DNA of 64,000 nt from Flavobacteriaceae bacterium HL-DH10 (GCA_031826515.1 CP134536.1:384001-448000), one strand, 5' to 3'. Positions 1 through 10,399 are shown, counted from the first letter of the stretch. Numbers and translations: made by a program. The notes: generated from the letters alone by a model not told the origin.

Positions 1-1654
1 TAATTCTTGCTATCCCTTGAGAAAAACCAGCCCATATATAACCTTTACTCCCTATTAGCATATAATTTGGAATGATTCCATTTGTATAATGTTTAATTGG
101 AAAATGCTGGATATTCTCCGTTACACTATTAATAACATCGATTCCTGTATTATGGATCAGCGCCCAAATATTGTCATCATTATCAGAAACAATGAAAGCG
201 ACATTATTTCCTGACAACCCATTTGTCGTTGAGTAATTCAAATCAGCCTCCGCTGAATATTTATTTGATGACAATTTTTGTTTGTCAATTACAAATATTC
301 CTCCATTAAAAGTTGCAATCCATAGCCTGTTTTGTAAGTCATGTATTAGATCGTAAACCCAATTTGAATTTTGTTTTCTATCTGCAAAGTTGACATAAAA
401 CCTAGTAAAACTCTTTGAATCACGATTAAATCTATTAAGACCATAATCTGTAGCAACCCAAAGCGTATGATCTTTGTCCTCAAAAACATCTCTAATATGA
501 TTATGAGAAATGTAATTTTGACTTCCACCCATTTTAAAGGTACTGGTATGTTGACTACCTTCTATATTATCTTGGCACATGGTCAAACCATTAGTACCTC
601 CTAGCCAATAATTGTTATAGCTATCTTTATATATGGAATGAAACTGGTTTCCATCACTCGTTCCTGTAATTTCGTAGATTGGTATAATGTTCATATGACT
701 GTATTTAGGAGAGAACGAAAATCCATTATCAGTTCCTAGCCATATATTTTCAGATTTATCTTTATAAACCGACCAAATAACGTTGTTCACCAATGATTTT
801 GGATTTCGCGAATCGTGAAAAATAAACTGGGGGCCGCTTTCATTATAGATACAAAGACCATTATCGGTTCCCATAACAACGTTATTGTTATAATCTAGTG
901 CCATTGATTTTACCACATTAAACTCGCCTATGTATTCGAAAATTTTAGTAGCTGGTGTATATTTTATAAGACTCCCTCCTCGACCAATCCAAACACATTT
1001 TCTTAAAGGGTCTTTTAATAAATTATGTATTAGAAAGCTTCCTCCTACTTTCGATGAATCTAATGGTTCGTACTTTTTATTCAACAAACTAACCCTTCCA
1101 AATTTTCCGTTTGCACCGAGGTATACATAATTTTCAAATTCAGCTAACGCATAGGTCATTTGAAATTTAATACCCAACTTAGAATCTAATAAATATTCTT
1201 TAATTTCTTTGGTTGAAAGGTTATAAATAAATAAGCCTTCGGTACATCCAATCCAAATATCATCACCAATTTGTAAAAGCGAACGAACATCCTGCTTAAA
1301 TTCCCCAAGAAATGGTTCGAATTCATCAAGGACAATGTTAAAGAGTAAAAGACCTGTTTCTGATCCTAATAATAAATAATTATTGGAAATTTGTATAGCA
1401 CAATTAATTAGACTTTTTGCACTAGTTAAGCCTTTAGAATGCGGGTAGGTGTTATATCCATCAAAACTAAATAAACCTCCATTAGTCCCAACCCATATAA
1501 GTCCTTGCGGGTCCTCAAGAAAGCAACGAACAGAATTCGCTTCAATACTAGGCTTATAATTATCAAACATATGATAGCTATTTGTCTGACCTATTGAAAT
1601 CAGTGTAAAAACCGTAAAAAGAAAACCCAAAAACGTTCGTAGCATACTATTCAT
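1..1654 (-). CDS. Hybrid two-component system sensor (HTCS), N-terminal beta-propeller part, cut by window edge
   Basis: Reading the minus strand from ATG at 1654 gives an open frame of 551 codons that runs off the left edge, so only the N-terminal part is here. It starts with a signal peptide or signal anchor (hydrophobic LGFLFTVFTLISIGQ). Regular beta-propeller repeats follow, with the Reg_prop signature: LIWVGTNGGLFSFDG, IWIGCTEGLFIYN, IWLGTDNGFSF, LWVATDYGLNRFN and LWIATFNGGIFV. This is the periplasmic glycan sensor of HTCS regulators, whose histidine kinase, receiver and AraC-type DNA-binding parts would lie further left. HTCS genes usually sit beside the polysaccharide locus they activate, so this one probably controls the hydrolases that start at 2035. 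The family call is secure; the regulatory target is inferred from position. Confidence 0.9.
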   Translation of the reverse strand, partial: MNSMLRTFLGFLFTVFTLISIGQTNSYHMFDNYKPSIEANSVRCFLEDPQGLIWVGTNGGLFSFDGYNTYPHSKGLTSAKSLINCAIQISNNYLLLGSETGLLLFNIVLDEFEPFLGEFKQDVRSLLQIGDDIWIGCTEGLFIYNLSTKEIKEYLLDSKLGIKFQMTYALAEFENYVYLGANGKFGRVSLLNKKYEPLDSSKVGGSFLIHNLLKDPLRKCVWIGRGGSLIKYTPATKIFEYIGEFNVVKSMALDYNNNVVMGTDNGLCIYNESGPQFIFHDSRNPKSLVNNVIWSVYKDKSENIWLGTDNGFSFSPKYSHMNIIPIYEITGTSDGNQFHSIYKDSYNNYWLGGTNGLTMCQDNIEGSQHTSTFKMGGSQNYISHNHIRDVFEDKDHTLWVATDYGLNRFNRDSKSFTRFYVNFADRKQNSNWVYDLIHDLQNRLWIATFNGGIFVIDKQKLSSNKYSAEADLNYSTTNGLSGNNVAFIVSDNDDNIWALIHNTGIDVINSVTENIQHFPIKHYTNGIIPNYMLIGSKGYIWAGFSQGIARI

Positions 1655-1919
1655 TTAATATTGAGGCGTAATATTAATACTTTGTGTAATTATCATAACA
1701 AGCAAAGTTAAATCTAAATCACGATGGAATCAAGTTACATAAATTTCAATTGTAACCATGAATTTAATAAAGTTATAACAAATATAAAGCTAAGTTTCTC
1801 ATGTATTAAGCAGATATTTAGTGTTATATCTGCTTTGTTTTGTGTGAATTTGCAATATAATATCTGCTAGTCGATTATTATTTACGTCTAAAATATATTC
1901 TATTCTGTCCATTCTGTAC

Positions 1920-1950
1920 TTGAAATTTATTTAAAACTGAAATAAATTTG
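1920..1950 (+). promoter_or_regulatory. Putative Bacteroidota promoter upstream of the hydrolase cluster
   Basis: TAAATTTG at 1943-1950 matches the TAnnTTTG -7 box, and TTG at 1920-1922 lies 20 bases upstream, close to the expected -33 spacing. It points into the hydrolase operon. The rest of the 320-base spacer (1655-1974) is very AT-rich, and I see no other gene or clear operator in it. Confidence 0.45.
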
Positions 1951-2034
1951 TATTAAGAGCTATTCAGTTTTATAATGTTCAATATGATATTTATTAATTC
2001 AAACTATCGAGAGTTTATTACAATCTACTATTCA

Positions 2035-3003
2035 ATGAAAAATCTATCTCTAAAGTCATTAATCATTTTAATCTTCTTCTCAGTTTTTTTGCATGCGCAA
2101 ACTCCACCTCTTATACCAGAAGGATGGTCTGATGGATATGTCTATGATAATGGTATTCGCGTGCATTATTATCATGCAATACCTGCGCCCGATAAGCCCG
2201 TAATGATTATGGTTCATGGTGTAACAGACAACGGGCTTTGTTGGACAACATTAACTCAAGAGTTACAAAAGGAATATAATGTTTATATGCTAGATGCTCG
2301 TGGTCATGGCTTGTCTGATCCGTTTACCAATACCGATGATGGCGAAACGCTTGTAAAAGATGTGGTAGGATTTGTAGAGGCAATGAGCATTGAGGATCCA
2401 ATTCTTGTAGGTCACTCGATGGGAGCAGCAACAGTAATGCGTATTGGTGCCGAATATCCTGATCTTACACAGTCGATTATTATGTTAGACCCTTTCCTAG
2501 CATCCTTAAACCCTCGACCACAAAATCAAAAGGCGAAACAACCTGAACAAAACAACAGGAAGCCTGAAACGAAAGCTACAAAACCACAAAAAAGACTTTC
2601 TATAAATATGTTTGCCCCCCCTGAAACTCTGGTAAAGCAAAACAACTATAGCTTTGATGAGTTGGTTGAAAAAGGCCATAACGACTTTCCGAAGTGGAAT
2701 AGTGTTGATATACAATGTTGGGCTTTATCAAAAAAACAATACCATGGACCATATAACGATAATGCATGGAAAGCAATGCATGGAACAATGAATATTGGTG
2801 ATGCTTTATCAAAAATTACTGTCCCTGCACTTGTATTGAAAGCTGATACGTCTCCCGACAGTCGAAAAATAAATGAAGAAGCAGTAAAAGGATTAAAAGG
2901 TATAAAATTGATTCATATTGATGGTGCCGGACATAATCTGCATCATGATGAGTTAGACCGAACCGTGATGGAGATTCAAATATTCTTACAAACAATTAAA
3001 TAA
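2035..3003 (+). CDS. Secreted alpha/beta-fold hydrolase
   Basis: I place the start at ATG 2035 (322 aa) because a clear signal peptide begins there (MKNLSLKSLIILIFF, ending HAQ). The upstream in-frame ATG at 1975 would add 20 residues without signal character. Alpha/beta hydrolase landmarks appear in order: oxyanion loop MVHGVTDNG, nucleophile elbow VGHSMGA, acid region VLKADTSPDS and catalytic His in GAGHNLHHDE. An odd Lys/Gln/Pro-rich low-complexity stretch (about 2515-2600) sits in the lid region. It is the first gene of the cluster, 6 bases before the next esterase, so the two are probably co-transcribed. In this setting it may remove ester groups from a plant or algal glycan, but the substrate cannot be read from the sequence. 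Confidence 0.85.
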   Translation: MKNLSLKSLIILIFFSVFLHAQTPPLIPEGWSDGYVYDNGIRVHYYHAIPAPDKPVMIMVHGVTDNGLCWTTLTQELQKEYNVYMLDARGHGLSDPFTNTDDGETLVKDVVGFVEAMSIEDPILVGHSMGAATVMRIGAEYPDLTQSIIMLDPFLASLNPRPQNQKAKQPEQNNRKPETKATKPQKRLSINMFAPPETLVKQNNYSFDELVEKGHNDFPKWNSVDIQCWALSKKQYHGPYNDNAWKAMHGTMNIGDALSKITVPALVLKADTSPDSRKINEEAVKGLKGIKLIHIDGAGHNLHHDELDRTVMEIQIFLQTIK

Positions 3004-3009
3004 AAAAAT

Positions 3010-3855
3010 ATGAACTCTAATATTCCAAAACTGCTTTTGATAATGATTATGTTTTTAGTAAGCACTTTAGGTCATAGTCAACCTAATTCAAATTCACTCA
3101 AAGCAGAATACAAAACAATAACAGTTACAAAAGATATTCCCTATCGTGAGGGAAATAGTGATGCATGGAAACTTGACTTGGCAATGCCTCAAAATTTTGG
3201 AGCAACAATACGTCCGGCACTTGTGATTATTCATGGTGGTGGATGGGCTGGCGGATCGAAATCGGTAGATGTATATCAAAAAATGATGGTTGATTATGCC
3301 CAGAAGGGATATGTCACCATTAATGTAGAATATCGACTTACTGGTGAAGCAGGATTTCCTGCTTGTATCGAAGATGTAAAATGTGCAGTTCGCTGGTTGC
3401 GAGCTCATGCTAAAGAGTTAAGCATTGATCCTGATCGAATCGGTGCCTATGGTCACTCAGCAGGAGCACACTTAGCATTAATGCTAGGTATGGTTCCAAA
3501 ATCTGCAGGTCTTGAAGGTGATGGAGGTTGGGATGAACATTCAAGTGTAATAAATGTGGTTGGTGCAGGATCTCCTCCAACAGAATTAGGGAGAGATGTT
3601 CCAATGGCCAAAAAAGAATGGTGGCCAATTGGTTACATAGCAAAAATTGGTACTCCATTGTTTCTTATTCAAGGAACAAACGATCGCATTGTACGACCTG
3701 AATTAACTCGTGATTTTGTTGAAAAAATGAAAGTCGTAGGAGCAAATATTGAGTACCTTGAATGTGAGGGACAACATGGTGTTGCTTATAACGAAAATTT
3801 AAGTATTACAGAACCCGCATTGGAAACATTTTTTGCTAAACATTTGAATCCTTAA
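3010..3855 (+). CDS. Secreted esterase/lipase, HSL/BD-FAE-like alpha/beta hydrolase
   Basis: A 281-aa protein with an N-terminal signal peptide (KLLLIMIMFLVSTLGHSQ). The HGGGW oxyanion motif, GHSAGAH nucleophile elbow, acid in GTNDRIV and His in GQHGVAYN form a complete catalytic set of the hormone-sensitive-lipase/feruloyl-esterase-like type. Proteins of this type in polysaccharide loci often remove acetyl or feruloyl groups so that glycosidases can reach the backbone; that role here is inference. It lies 6 bases after the preceding hydrolase and 45 bases before the GH2 gene, consistent with one operon. Confidence 0.85.
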   Translation: MNSNIPKLLLIMIMFLVSTLGHSQPNSNSLKAEYKTITVTKDIPYREGNSDAWKLDLAMPQNFGATIRPALVIIHGGGWAGGSKSVDVYQKMMVDYAQKGYVTINVEYRLTGEAGFPACIEDVKCAVRWLRAHAKELSIDPDRIGAYGHSAGAHLALMLGMVPKSAGLEGDGGWDEHSSVINVVGAGSPPTELGRDVPMAKKEWWPIGYIAKIGTPLFLIQGTNDRIVRPELTRDFVEKMKVVGANIEYLECEGQHGVAYNENLSITEPALETFFAKHLNP

Positions 3856-3900
3856 ATTTATACAATTCGGATTTAAATTTATAGATTGAAATTCTAAAAT

Positions 3901-6330
3901 ATGAATAAAAAAATTAAATTAATGAATAAAGTATTCCTAGTCATATTATTAGTTGTTACAGGTATCAATCTTTTTGCACAAGATTTTGGTCGCAGAAAAA
4001 ATATTAATGATGACTGGTCTTTTAATCTGGGAGATGTTCAATATGGTGGACGTGAGAAAATGGATTGTAGCGAATGGGCTACTGTCGATCTGCCACATGA
4101 CTGGACTGTAAAGCAAAGTGCCAGTTCTGAACTGTCAAGCTGCACAGGCTATCTACCTGGAGGCATTGCTTGGTACCGTAAAAACATCGAAGTCCCAAAT
4201 ACGGAACAAGGAAACAAAGTTTACATTTATTTTGAAGGTGTTTACAACAATAGCGAAGTTTTTATTAATGGAAAATGGGTAGGCAAACGTCCCAACGGAT
4301 ATATTTCGTTTATATACGATTTAACTCCATATATTAAATGGGGAGAATCAAACTCAATTGCTGTACGGGTTGATCACAGCGATGACGCTGATTCACGTTG
4401 GTACACTGGTTCAGGAATTTACCGTGACGTGTATCTTGTTTATGCAAACCCAATTCATATTAATTTGTGGGGAGTAGCCTATCAGGCTGAAATCGAAAAT
4501 AATTCAGCAATAATAACAGTAAATACGACCATCAAAAACACAACCGAGGAGTCAAATCTTAAAATTAAGCACGAACTATATGATGTCGCTGGGCAGCGTG
4601 TCGCTTCCTCTTCAAAGGATGGTAGTGCGGTAGCAAAAGGAGTAACACAATTTAACCAAACTTTGAAATTGAAATCTCCTGAGTTATGGAGCATTAATTC
4701 ACCATATTTATACACACTAAAAACCCTAGTTTACAAAGGATCTGAACTTGTTGATGAAAATAGCATTCATGCAGGTTTTCGAAAAATAGAGTTCGACCCT
4801 AATACCGGTTTCTCATTAAATGGTGTCAATACCAAACTAAAAGGCGTATGCCTTCATCATGATGCTGGAGTTTTAGGTGCAGCAGCAACGAAATCAGTTT
4901 GGCGTACACGATTAAAAACACTTAAGACTTTAGGTGTTAATGCCATTAGAACAAGTCATAATCCACAAGCTCCTTATATGTATGAATTGTGCGACGAATT
5001 GGGTTTTGTGATGATGGACGAAGCCTTCGACGAATGGGAATATCCTAAAAAAAAATGGATTGAAGGATGGAATCGTGGAGAACCAGGTCATCAGGGAACT
5101 TCGCAATACTTCAGGGAATGGAGCGTCCGCGACGTACGAGACCAAATCATGCGCGACAGAAAACACCCGTCGGTAATCATGTGGAGTATTGGAAATGAAG
5201 TAGATTATCCGAACGATCCATATACACACCCGATTCTTGCTGAAGAAGGCATAAGTCAACAATCTGTAAAAGCCTATCTTGAAGATCATCCAAGTGCCGA
5301 GCGTCTGGGAGATATTGCAAAAGAATTAGTTGCTGCTGTTAAAGAAGCTGACAATTCACGTCCGGTAACTGCTGCTTTAGCAGGTGCAGTAATGTCAAAC
5401 TATACTGACTATCCTTTTGTTCTTGACATTGTTGGCTATAACTATACTGAATACAAATATGACAGTGACCATGAGTTGTACCCCGAAAGAGTACTTTACG
5501 GAAGCGAAAACAGACACGATTTGGGAGCTTGGAAATCAGTAAAAGATAAAGAGTTTATATTTGGCCAGTTTCTTTGGACTGGAGTTGATTATTTAGGTGA
5601 AGCACATGCTTGGCCATCAAGAGGATTTACGTCAGGTTTACTTGATCTGGCTGGAAACATAAAGCCCCGTGGATATTTCCGTCAATCATTATGGAGCAAG
5701 GAACCAATGGTTTACATTGGAACCACCAAAAAAACTGAAAACCCTAACAGAAGGCGTAGGGGGAATCAACTCTCAACCGATGCCCCAAAAATATGGAATT
5801 ATGAATCAGGATCTAAAATCCAAGTATTATGCTACACCAATTGTGATGAGGCAGAACTTTACTTAAATGCGAAACTCGTTGGCGAACGTAAGTCTTACGA
5901 TATCGAAACTGGCGTAATAGCTTGGGATGTTGATTATCAAGAAGGTGAACTAAAAGTTTTAGCATTCAAAAACGGAGAAGAAATGGCTACAGACAACATA
6001 GTCACGAATACCTTAGCTTCTACTATTAATACTAAAGTAATAACACCAACTGATAACGAACTGATTAGACAAATAAAAGTTGAAATACTTGACACCAATG
6101 GCAATCCGTCAATCCTGGCAGATAATGAAATAACTTGTCGTGTTAACGGAGGTGAATTACTAGGAATGGAGAATGCTTCAACCAATGTTGCCGAAAACTA
6201 TCTTGATAGTAAACATCGTTGTATCAATGGCAAGCTGTTAATATATGTCAAAAAAGAGGAAAACAATACTCCCATATCAGTAAGCTTATCTTCTCCATTA
6301 TTAAAATCGGTTGAGCTAAAAATTGATTAG
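3901..6330 (+). CDS. Glycoside hydrolase family 2, beta-galactosidase-like, exported
   Basis: An 809-aa secreted GH2 enzyme. The order is signal peptide (the start may be ATG 3901 or ATG 3922; the second gives a tidier signal), jelly-roll sugar-binding domain (DDWSFNLGDV, VDLPHDWTV), immunoglobulin-like domain, TIM barrel, and C-terminal DUF4982/Ig-like domains. The catalytic acid/base is Glu433 in WSIGNEV and the likely nucleophile is Glu536 in YGSENRHD; both are present. GH2 members of this shape are mostly exo-beta-galactosidases. With GH53 and GH43 enzymes nearby, it probably trims galactose from galactan fragments in the periplasm. Other GH2 activities (beta-glucuronidase, beta-mannosidase) cannot be excluded. 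Confidence 0.92.
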   Translation: MNKKIKLMNKVFLVILLVVTGINLFAQDFGRRKNINDDWSFNLGDVQYGGREKMDCSEWATVDLPHDWTVKQSASSELSSCTGYLPGGIAWYRKNIEVPNTEQGNKVYIYFEGVYNNSEVFINGKWVGKRPNGYISFIYDLTPYIKWGESNSIAVRVDHSDDADSRWYTGSGIYRDVYLVYANPIHINLWGVAYQAEIENNSAIITVNTTIKNTTEESNLKIKHELYDVAGQRVASSSKDGSAVAKGVTQFNQTLKLKSPELWSINSPYLYTLKTLVYKGSELVDENSIHAGFRKIEFDPNTGFSLNGVNTKLKGVCLHHDAGVLGAAATKSVWRTRLKTLKTLGVNAIRTSHNPQAPYMYELCDELGFVMMDEAFDEWEYPKKKWIEGWNRGEPGHQGTSQYFREWSVRDVRDQIMRDRKHPSVIMWSIGNEVDYPNDPYTHPILAEEGISQQSVKAYLEDHPSAERLGDIAKELVAAVKEADNSRPVTAALAGAVMSNYTDYPFVLDIVGYNYTEYKYDSDHELYPERVLYGSENRHDLGAWKSVKDKEFIFGQFLWTGVDYLGEAHAWPSRGFTSGLLDLAGNIKPRGYFRQSLWSKEPMVYIGTTKKTENPNRRRRGNQLSTDAPKIWNYESGSKIQVLCYTNCDEAELYLNAKLVGERKSYDIETGVIAWDVDYQEGELKVLAFKNGEEMATDNIVTNTLASTINTKVITPTDNELIRQIKVEILDTNGNPSILADNEITCRVNGGELLGMENASTNVAENYLDSKHRCINGKLLIYVKKEENNTPISVSLSSPLLKSVELKID

Positions 6331-6400
6331 TAATACTATAGGCTATCGTGAAAACCATGTGCAAATAAACCTATATCCTGAATACTAAAAAAGAATATAT

Positions 6401-7471
6401 ATGAATTTTAAAAAATGTAAAAACTTGTTGTTAATTATTGTTTTGTTGGTCACATCAATATTTATAAACGCACAACCACAACGACCTAAAACAGTAAAAT
6501 TAGGAGATTTTGATGCTCATGATCCTGTAATGATTAAACAAGATAGTACTTTCTATCTATTTCTTACAGGTGGCGGTATGTCCAAAAGTACCGATTTAGA
6601 AAACTGGACAAATTTAAAACGAGTTCCTAGTAAATTGGAATGGGTTACCGATGATATAATCTCTGGATACAGAGGTGGGTTTTGGGCTCCTGATATTCAG
6701 TTTCTCAATGACACTTATTATTTATATTATTCGCCATCAGCATTTGCTAAAAACACTTCTGCAATTGGCGTAATGACTAATAAAACCCTAAATCAAGATT
6801 CTCCTGATTACAAATGGGAAGATCAGGGAAAGATACTACAATCTATTCCTGGTCGTGATTTCTGGAATGCCATCGATGCAAATGTATACTTCGAAAGAGC
6901 TTGGGGAGGAAAGAGTACCGGATGGTTAAGTTTTGGATCATTCTGGGGAGGTATTAAGTTAGTAAAACTTGATTCCACCATGACCGCTTTAGCTGAACCA
7001 CAGGAGTGGTATACCATTGCTAAGCAAGAACGTACGTTTGGAATGCCTGATACCGACCCAGGAGATGGCACCATTGAAGCACCATTTATTTACCGCAGAC
7101 ATCAATATTACTATTTATTTGTTTCTGTTGGCTACTGCTGCAGAGGATTGGACAGTACCTACGAAACCATAGTTGGAAGATCGCGCGATATTCGCGGCCC
7201 ATATTTCGATAAAGATGGGGTTCCCATGTATGCTGGCGGAGGTACTTACGTTGCAGGTCCCAACGAGGACTATGCCGGAATTGGTCACTGTGCTGTTTAC
7301 GATTTCGATGGTAAGACCTGGTTTATTTCTCATGGTTACGATAAAAAAGATCGTGGACGATCAAAACTTGTTGTAAAAGAAATAACCTGGGATAGAGCCG
7401 AATGGCCAACAGTCGTTTTTAAGAAAAAGGCTGACGTGAAGGTAAATCCAAATAAAGAAATTGAAGAATAA
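6401..7471 (+). CDS. Glycoside hydrolase family 43, arabinan endo-1,5-alpha-L-arabinosidase-like
   Basis: A 356-aa exported five-bladed beta-propeller enzyme (signal peptide LLLIIVLLVTSIFINAQ). GH43 catalytic landmarks are visible: the base Asp in FDAHDPVMI, the pKa-tuning Asp in WNAIDANVYF and the acid Glu in GTIEAPFIYRR. The segments FWAPDIQFL, YYLYYSPS and GLDSTYETIVGRS are typical of the endo-arabinanase branch, including the Cys-Cys before GLDST. It would cut alpha-1,5-arabinan side chains, which fits a pectin RG-I or arabinogalactan locus. It lies 70 bases after the GH2 gene on the same strand. The GH43 assignment is firm; arabinan rather than another arabinoside is the best guess. Confidence 0.88.
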   Translation: MNFKKCKNLLLIIVLLVTSIFINAQPQRPKTVKLGDFDAHDPVMIKQDSTFYLFLTGGGMSKSTDLENWTNLKRVPSKLEWVTDDIISGYRGGFWAPDIQFLNDTYYLYYSPSAFAKNTSAIGVMTNKTLNQDSPDYKWEDQGKILQSIPGRDFWNAIDANVYFERAWGGKSTGWLSFGSFWGGIKLVKLDSTMTALAEPQEWYTIAKQERTFGMPDTDPGDGTIEAPFIYRRHQYYYLFVSVGYCCRGLDSTYETIVGRSRDIRGPYFDKDGVPMYAGGGTYVAGPNEDYAGIGHCAVYDFDGKTWFISHGYDKKDRGRSKLVVKEITWDRAEWPTVVFKKKADVKVNPNKEIEE

Positions 7472-7824
7472 GGTTATCTATAAAAACACCACAGCATGAA
7501 AAAAATGGATTGGCAGGAGTATTTCTTGCCTTAAGCCAACTTAGCTTAGGACGAGTTATAAAAACTGAAGTGATTGATGAACTTTAGAAGCACTCTAAAA
7601 CTTGAAGCCCGATAACTTAGAAATACGCCTAGTTAAACAATACTATTTTTATTTGTAACGCCGAACCTTAAAAGGATTAAATATTAATACAGATTTGAAA
7701 AGTATTGCAGTTTAACTAAAAAAACTAATTGTTTCAATCTATTGCAAAAAATAGGAAAAGACGGCTTTATATTTTTAACTATGAAAATTTTAAGCTTTTG
7801 ACTAACTAAATTAAATCTAATAAA
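7472..7824. other. 353-base intergenic spacer with a possible gene remnant
   Basis: No intact gene. On the plus strand a short open stretch at about 7488-7585 reads NGLAGVFLALSQLSLGR and stops after VIKTEVIDEL. It has no convincing start, and I do not recognise the family, so it may be a decayed gene end. The rest is AT-rich leader of the next GH2 gene; I see no clear -7 box. Confidence 0.35.
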
Positions 7825-10359
7825 ATGAATAAGTTGTTTAAAACTGTATTATTAACTTTTATTTCGGTTTGTTTAAATACACATCAGGTATTTTCGAGTG
7901 ATTGGGTGAACTTTAACAAAGATTGGAAATTCACTAAAGGAAATCCGGAAAATGCAAATTCGGAAAGTTTTGACGACTCATCGTGGGAAAATGTAAAAAT
8001 CCCACACGACTGGGCAATAGCTGGTCCTTTCGATCCCGATGGTAATGGAGGCACCGGAAAATTGCCATGGCAAGGCGAAGGTTGGTATCGTAAAACCTTC
8101 GAAGTAAATGCCGAAGATCAGGGAAAAGTTGTTTATGTGAAATTCGACGGCATCATGTCGTCTCCTAAAATTTATGTGAACGGAAAACTTGCAGGAAAAT
8201 GGGATTATGGTTACAGTACTTTCTACCTTAATATTTCTGACTTTGTAAATTTCGGAGAAGAAAATACCATCGCAGTTTATGTTGATACTCGAAATCACGG
8301 AAGCCGCTGGTATCCGGGTGCAGGTATGTACAGAAAGGTGGAAATGATGGTATGTAACAAGGTGCATAAAGAAATTTGGGGGTCCTACATTACAACACCC
8401 GTTGTTAAAGAAGCTTACGCCGAAATGCGTGTATTAACCAACATTAAAAACCTTGAGAATGAAGATAAAAAAGTTACCGTACTTACAACAGTCATCAGTC
8501 CTGAAGGAAAAGAAATTGAACATTTCAGGACTCGGGAAAGAATAGTTTCTCCAAATGGATCACGAGAATTTGATTCCTGGATGACCATCACTCGACCCAA
8601 TTTATGGGATCTTGAGAACCCGATATTGTATACACTAAGAACCGATGTATTAATCGATGGTGAGCTTGTAAACTCTGATGAAACTCCATTTGGTTTCAGA
8701 TCATTTGAATTTACTGCCAACGATGGTTTTTTTCTGAATGACAAACATGTACAAATAAAAGGGGTAAACCTACATCACGACAACGGTCCCCTTGGTGCAG
8801 TTTTCAATAAACGAGCAATGGAACGCAAACTCGAAATTATGAAAGAAATGGGGTGTAACGCCATTCGAAATAGTCATAATATATGTGCTCCCGAATTGAT
8901 TGAACTATGCGACAAAATGGGCCTGCTAGTATTTAATGAAGCATTTGATAAATACGACAACAAAGCCGATATAACGCCTGAAACCAATTTCTACGAATTT
9001 GGCGAACGAATCATTAAAAACTTCGTTATGCGCGACCGCAATAACCCCTCGGTAATTATTTGGAGTATTGGAAACGAAATGGGCGATATTCAGGGTAATG
9101 CCAATTATGGATTACAAAGGTTGGCTGCAATGGTTGGTTTTGTGAAACGTTTCGACATCACTCGCCCTGTAACAATGGTTTGCGATCAAAATCAAAATGC
9201 CCACTGGCGACATTTCGATTATTACGATATCCATGCATACAACTACAGTCAGCGCTGGTTGCCGGCTCGCACAATGGCACCTGATAAAAGTGTAATCATT
9301 AGCGAATCGGCATCAACCGTTAGTACTCGCGGATATTACGATTTAAATATTCCTAAAGATTTCTTTGAACCAATAAAACAACGAAGCAGTAGCGATTATC
9401 ATAGCAATATCCCTAAATCTGAAGATTCTAAAAAAGTACCTGTAAGACGAAACAGAAATGTAACAGCTGATAATGCTTATTTTGTTAACAATGGAAGAGA
9501 AGCACGAAGAACACAAGTAAGCTCATACGATGTCGAAGCTCCTTGGTGGGCCGAAGTTTTAGATGATGACTTTTTGTGGCAGGAAAACGACAGCTATATA
9601 GCTGGAGAATTTGTTTGGACAGGCTTCGATTATTTGGGTGAACCAACACCTATTAATTCTGCACGCAGTTCTTACTTTGGAATCGTTGACCTTTGTGGAA
9701 TGCCAAAAGACCGCTTTTATCTTTACCAGAGTTATTGGCGCCCCGATTACGACATGGTTCACATTCTACCGCATTGGAATTGGAAAGGAAATGAAGGAGA
9801 CACTATTCCTGTATTTATATATACCAATGGCGACGAAGCTGAATTGTTCTTAAACGGAAAATCGCTGGGAAAACAAGCAAAAAAAACACAATCGTTAACT
9901 TCTAAAGAACGTTACCGCTTAATGTGGATGAATGTTTTGTATGAATCAGGAGAATTAAAAGCAGTGGCTTACAAAGAGGGAAAAGTGATTGGTGAAAAAA
10001 TTATCAATACTGCAGGTGAACCTTATGCAGTAAAATTAACCCCCGACCGAAGCATAATTGATGCTGATGGTGAGGATTTAAGTTTCGTTATGGTAGAAGC
10101 CTACGATAAAGATGGAAACCTTTGCCCATTGGCCGAAAATAAAATTGACTTTGAAGTTACAGGAGCAGGAGAAATTGTAGCCGTTGGAAATGGAAATCCT
10201 CAATCCCTTGAACCTTACATTACCAACTATCGAAAGCTTTTTTATGGTAAAGCAATGTTGATCATCAGATCAAAAGAGAATGTTGAAGGAAAAGTAAATG
10301 TACTAGCAACTTCAGACGGACTGAAAAAGGCTAAAGTTGAATTAAAAACAGAATTGTAA
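7825..10359 (+). CDS. Glycoside hydrolase family 2, beta-galactosidase-like, exported
   Basis: An 844-aa secreted GH2 enzyme of a different branch from the one at 3901. After the signal peptide come the sugar-binding jelly roll (WKFTKGN, VKIPHDWAI), Ig-like domain, TIM barrel and C-terminal DUF4982-type domain (VFIYTNGDEAELFLNGKSLG). The acid/base is Glu418 in WSIGNEMGD and the nucleophile is Glu494 in VIISESAST. A loop between the barrel and C-terminus (around residues 520-560) is rich in Arg, Asn and Ser. Carrying several divergent GH2 genes is normal in Bacteroidota galactan loci, where each copy handles a different linkage or decoration. A direct activity call would need biochemistry. Confidence 0.92.
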   Translation: MNKLFKTVLLTFISVCLNTHQVFSSDWVNFNKDWKFTKGNPENANSESFDDSSWENVKIPHDWAIAGPFDPDGNGGTGKLPWQGEGWYRKTFEVNAEDQGKVVYVKFDGIMSSPKIYVNGKLAGKWDYGYSTFYLNISDFVNFGEENTIAVYVDTRNHGSRWYPGAGMYRKVEMMVCNKVHKEIWGSYITTPVVKEAYAEMRVLTNIKNLENEDKKVTVLTTVISPEGKEIEHFRTRERIVSPNGSREFDSWMTITRPNLWDLENPILYTLRTDVLIDGELVNSDETPFGFRSFEFTANDGFFLNDKHVQIKGVNLHHDNGPLGAVFNKRAMERKLEIMKEMGCNAIRNSHNICAPELIELCDKMGLLVFNEAFDKYDNKADITPETNFYEFGERIIKNFVMRDRNNPSVIIWSIGNEMGDIQGNANYGLQRLAAMVGFVKRFDITRPVTMVCDQNQNAHWRHFDYYDIHAYNYSQRWLPARTMAPDKSVIISESASTVSTRGYYDLNIPKDFFEPIKQRSSSDYHSNIPKSEDSKKVPVRRNRNVTADNAYFVNNGREARRTQVSSYDVEAPWWAEVLDDDFLWQENDSYIAGEFVWTGFDYLGEPTPINSARSSYFGIVDLCGMPKDRFYLYQSYWRPDYDMVHILPHWNWKGNEGDTIPVFIYTNGDEAELFLNGKSLGKQAKKTQSLTSKERYRLMWMNVLYESGELKAVAYKEGKVIGEKIINTAGEPYAVKLTPDRSIIDADGEDLSFVMVEAYDKDGNLCPLAENKIDFEVTGAGEIVAVGNGNPQSLEPYITNYRKLFYGKAMLIIRSKENVEGKVNVLATSDGLKKAKVELKTEL

Positions 10360-10399
10360 AATTAAAAGTAAGCTAAATAAAAAATAAAATTCTTTCATT

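Noticed and set aside
930-1130. Plus-strand open frame of 66 codons
   Set aside because: It lies opposite the HTCS beta-propeller, whose minus-strand frame is open throughout and shows clear family repeats.
7472-7824. A lanthionine-cyclase-like fragment (NGLAGVFLAL)
   Set aside because: The match rests on about ten residues with no catalytic Cys/His and no neighbouring peptide or dehydratase genes.
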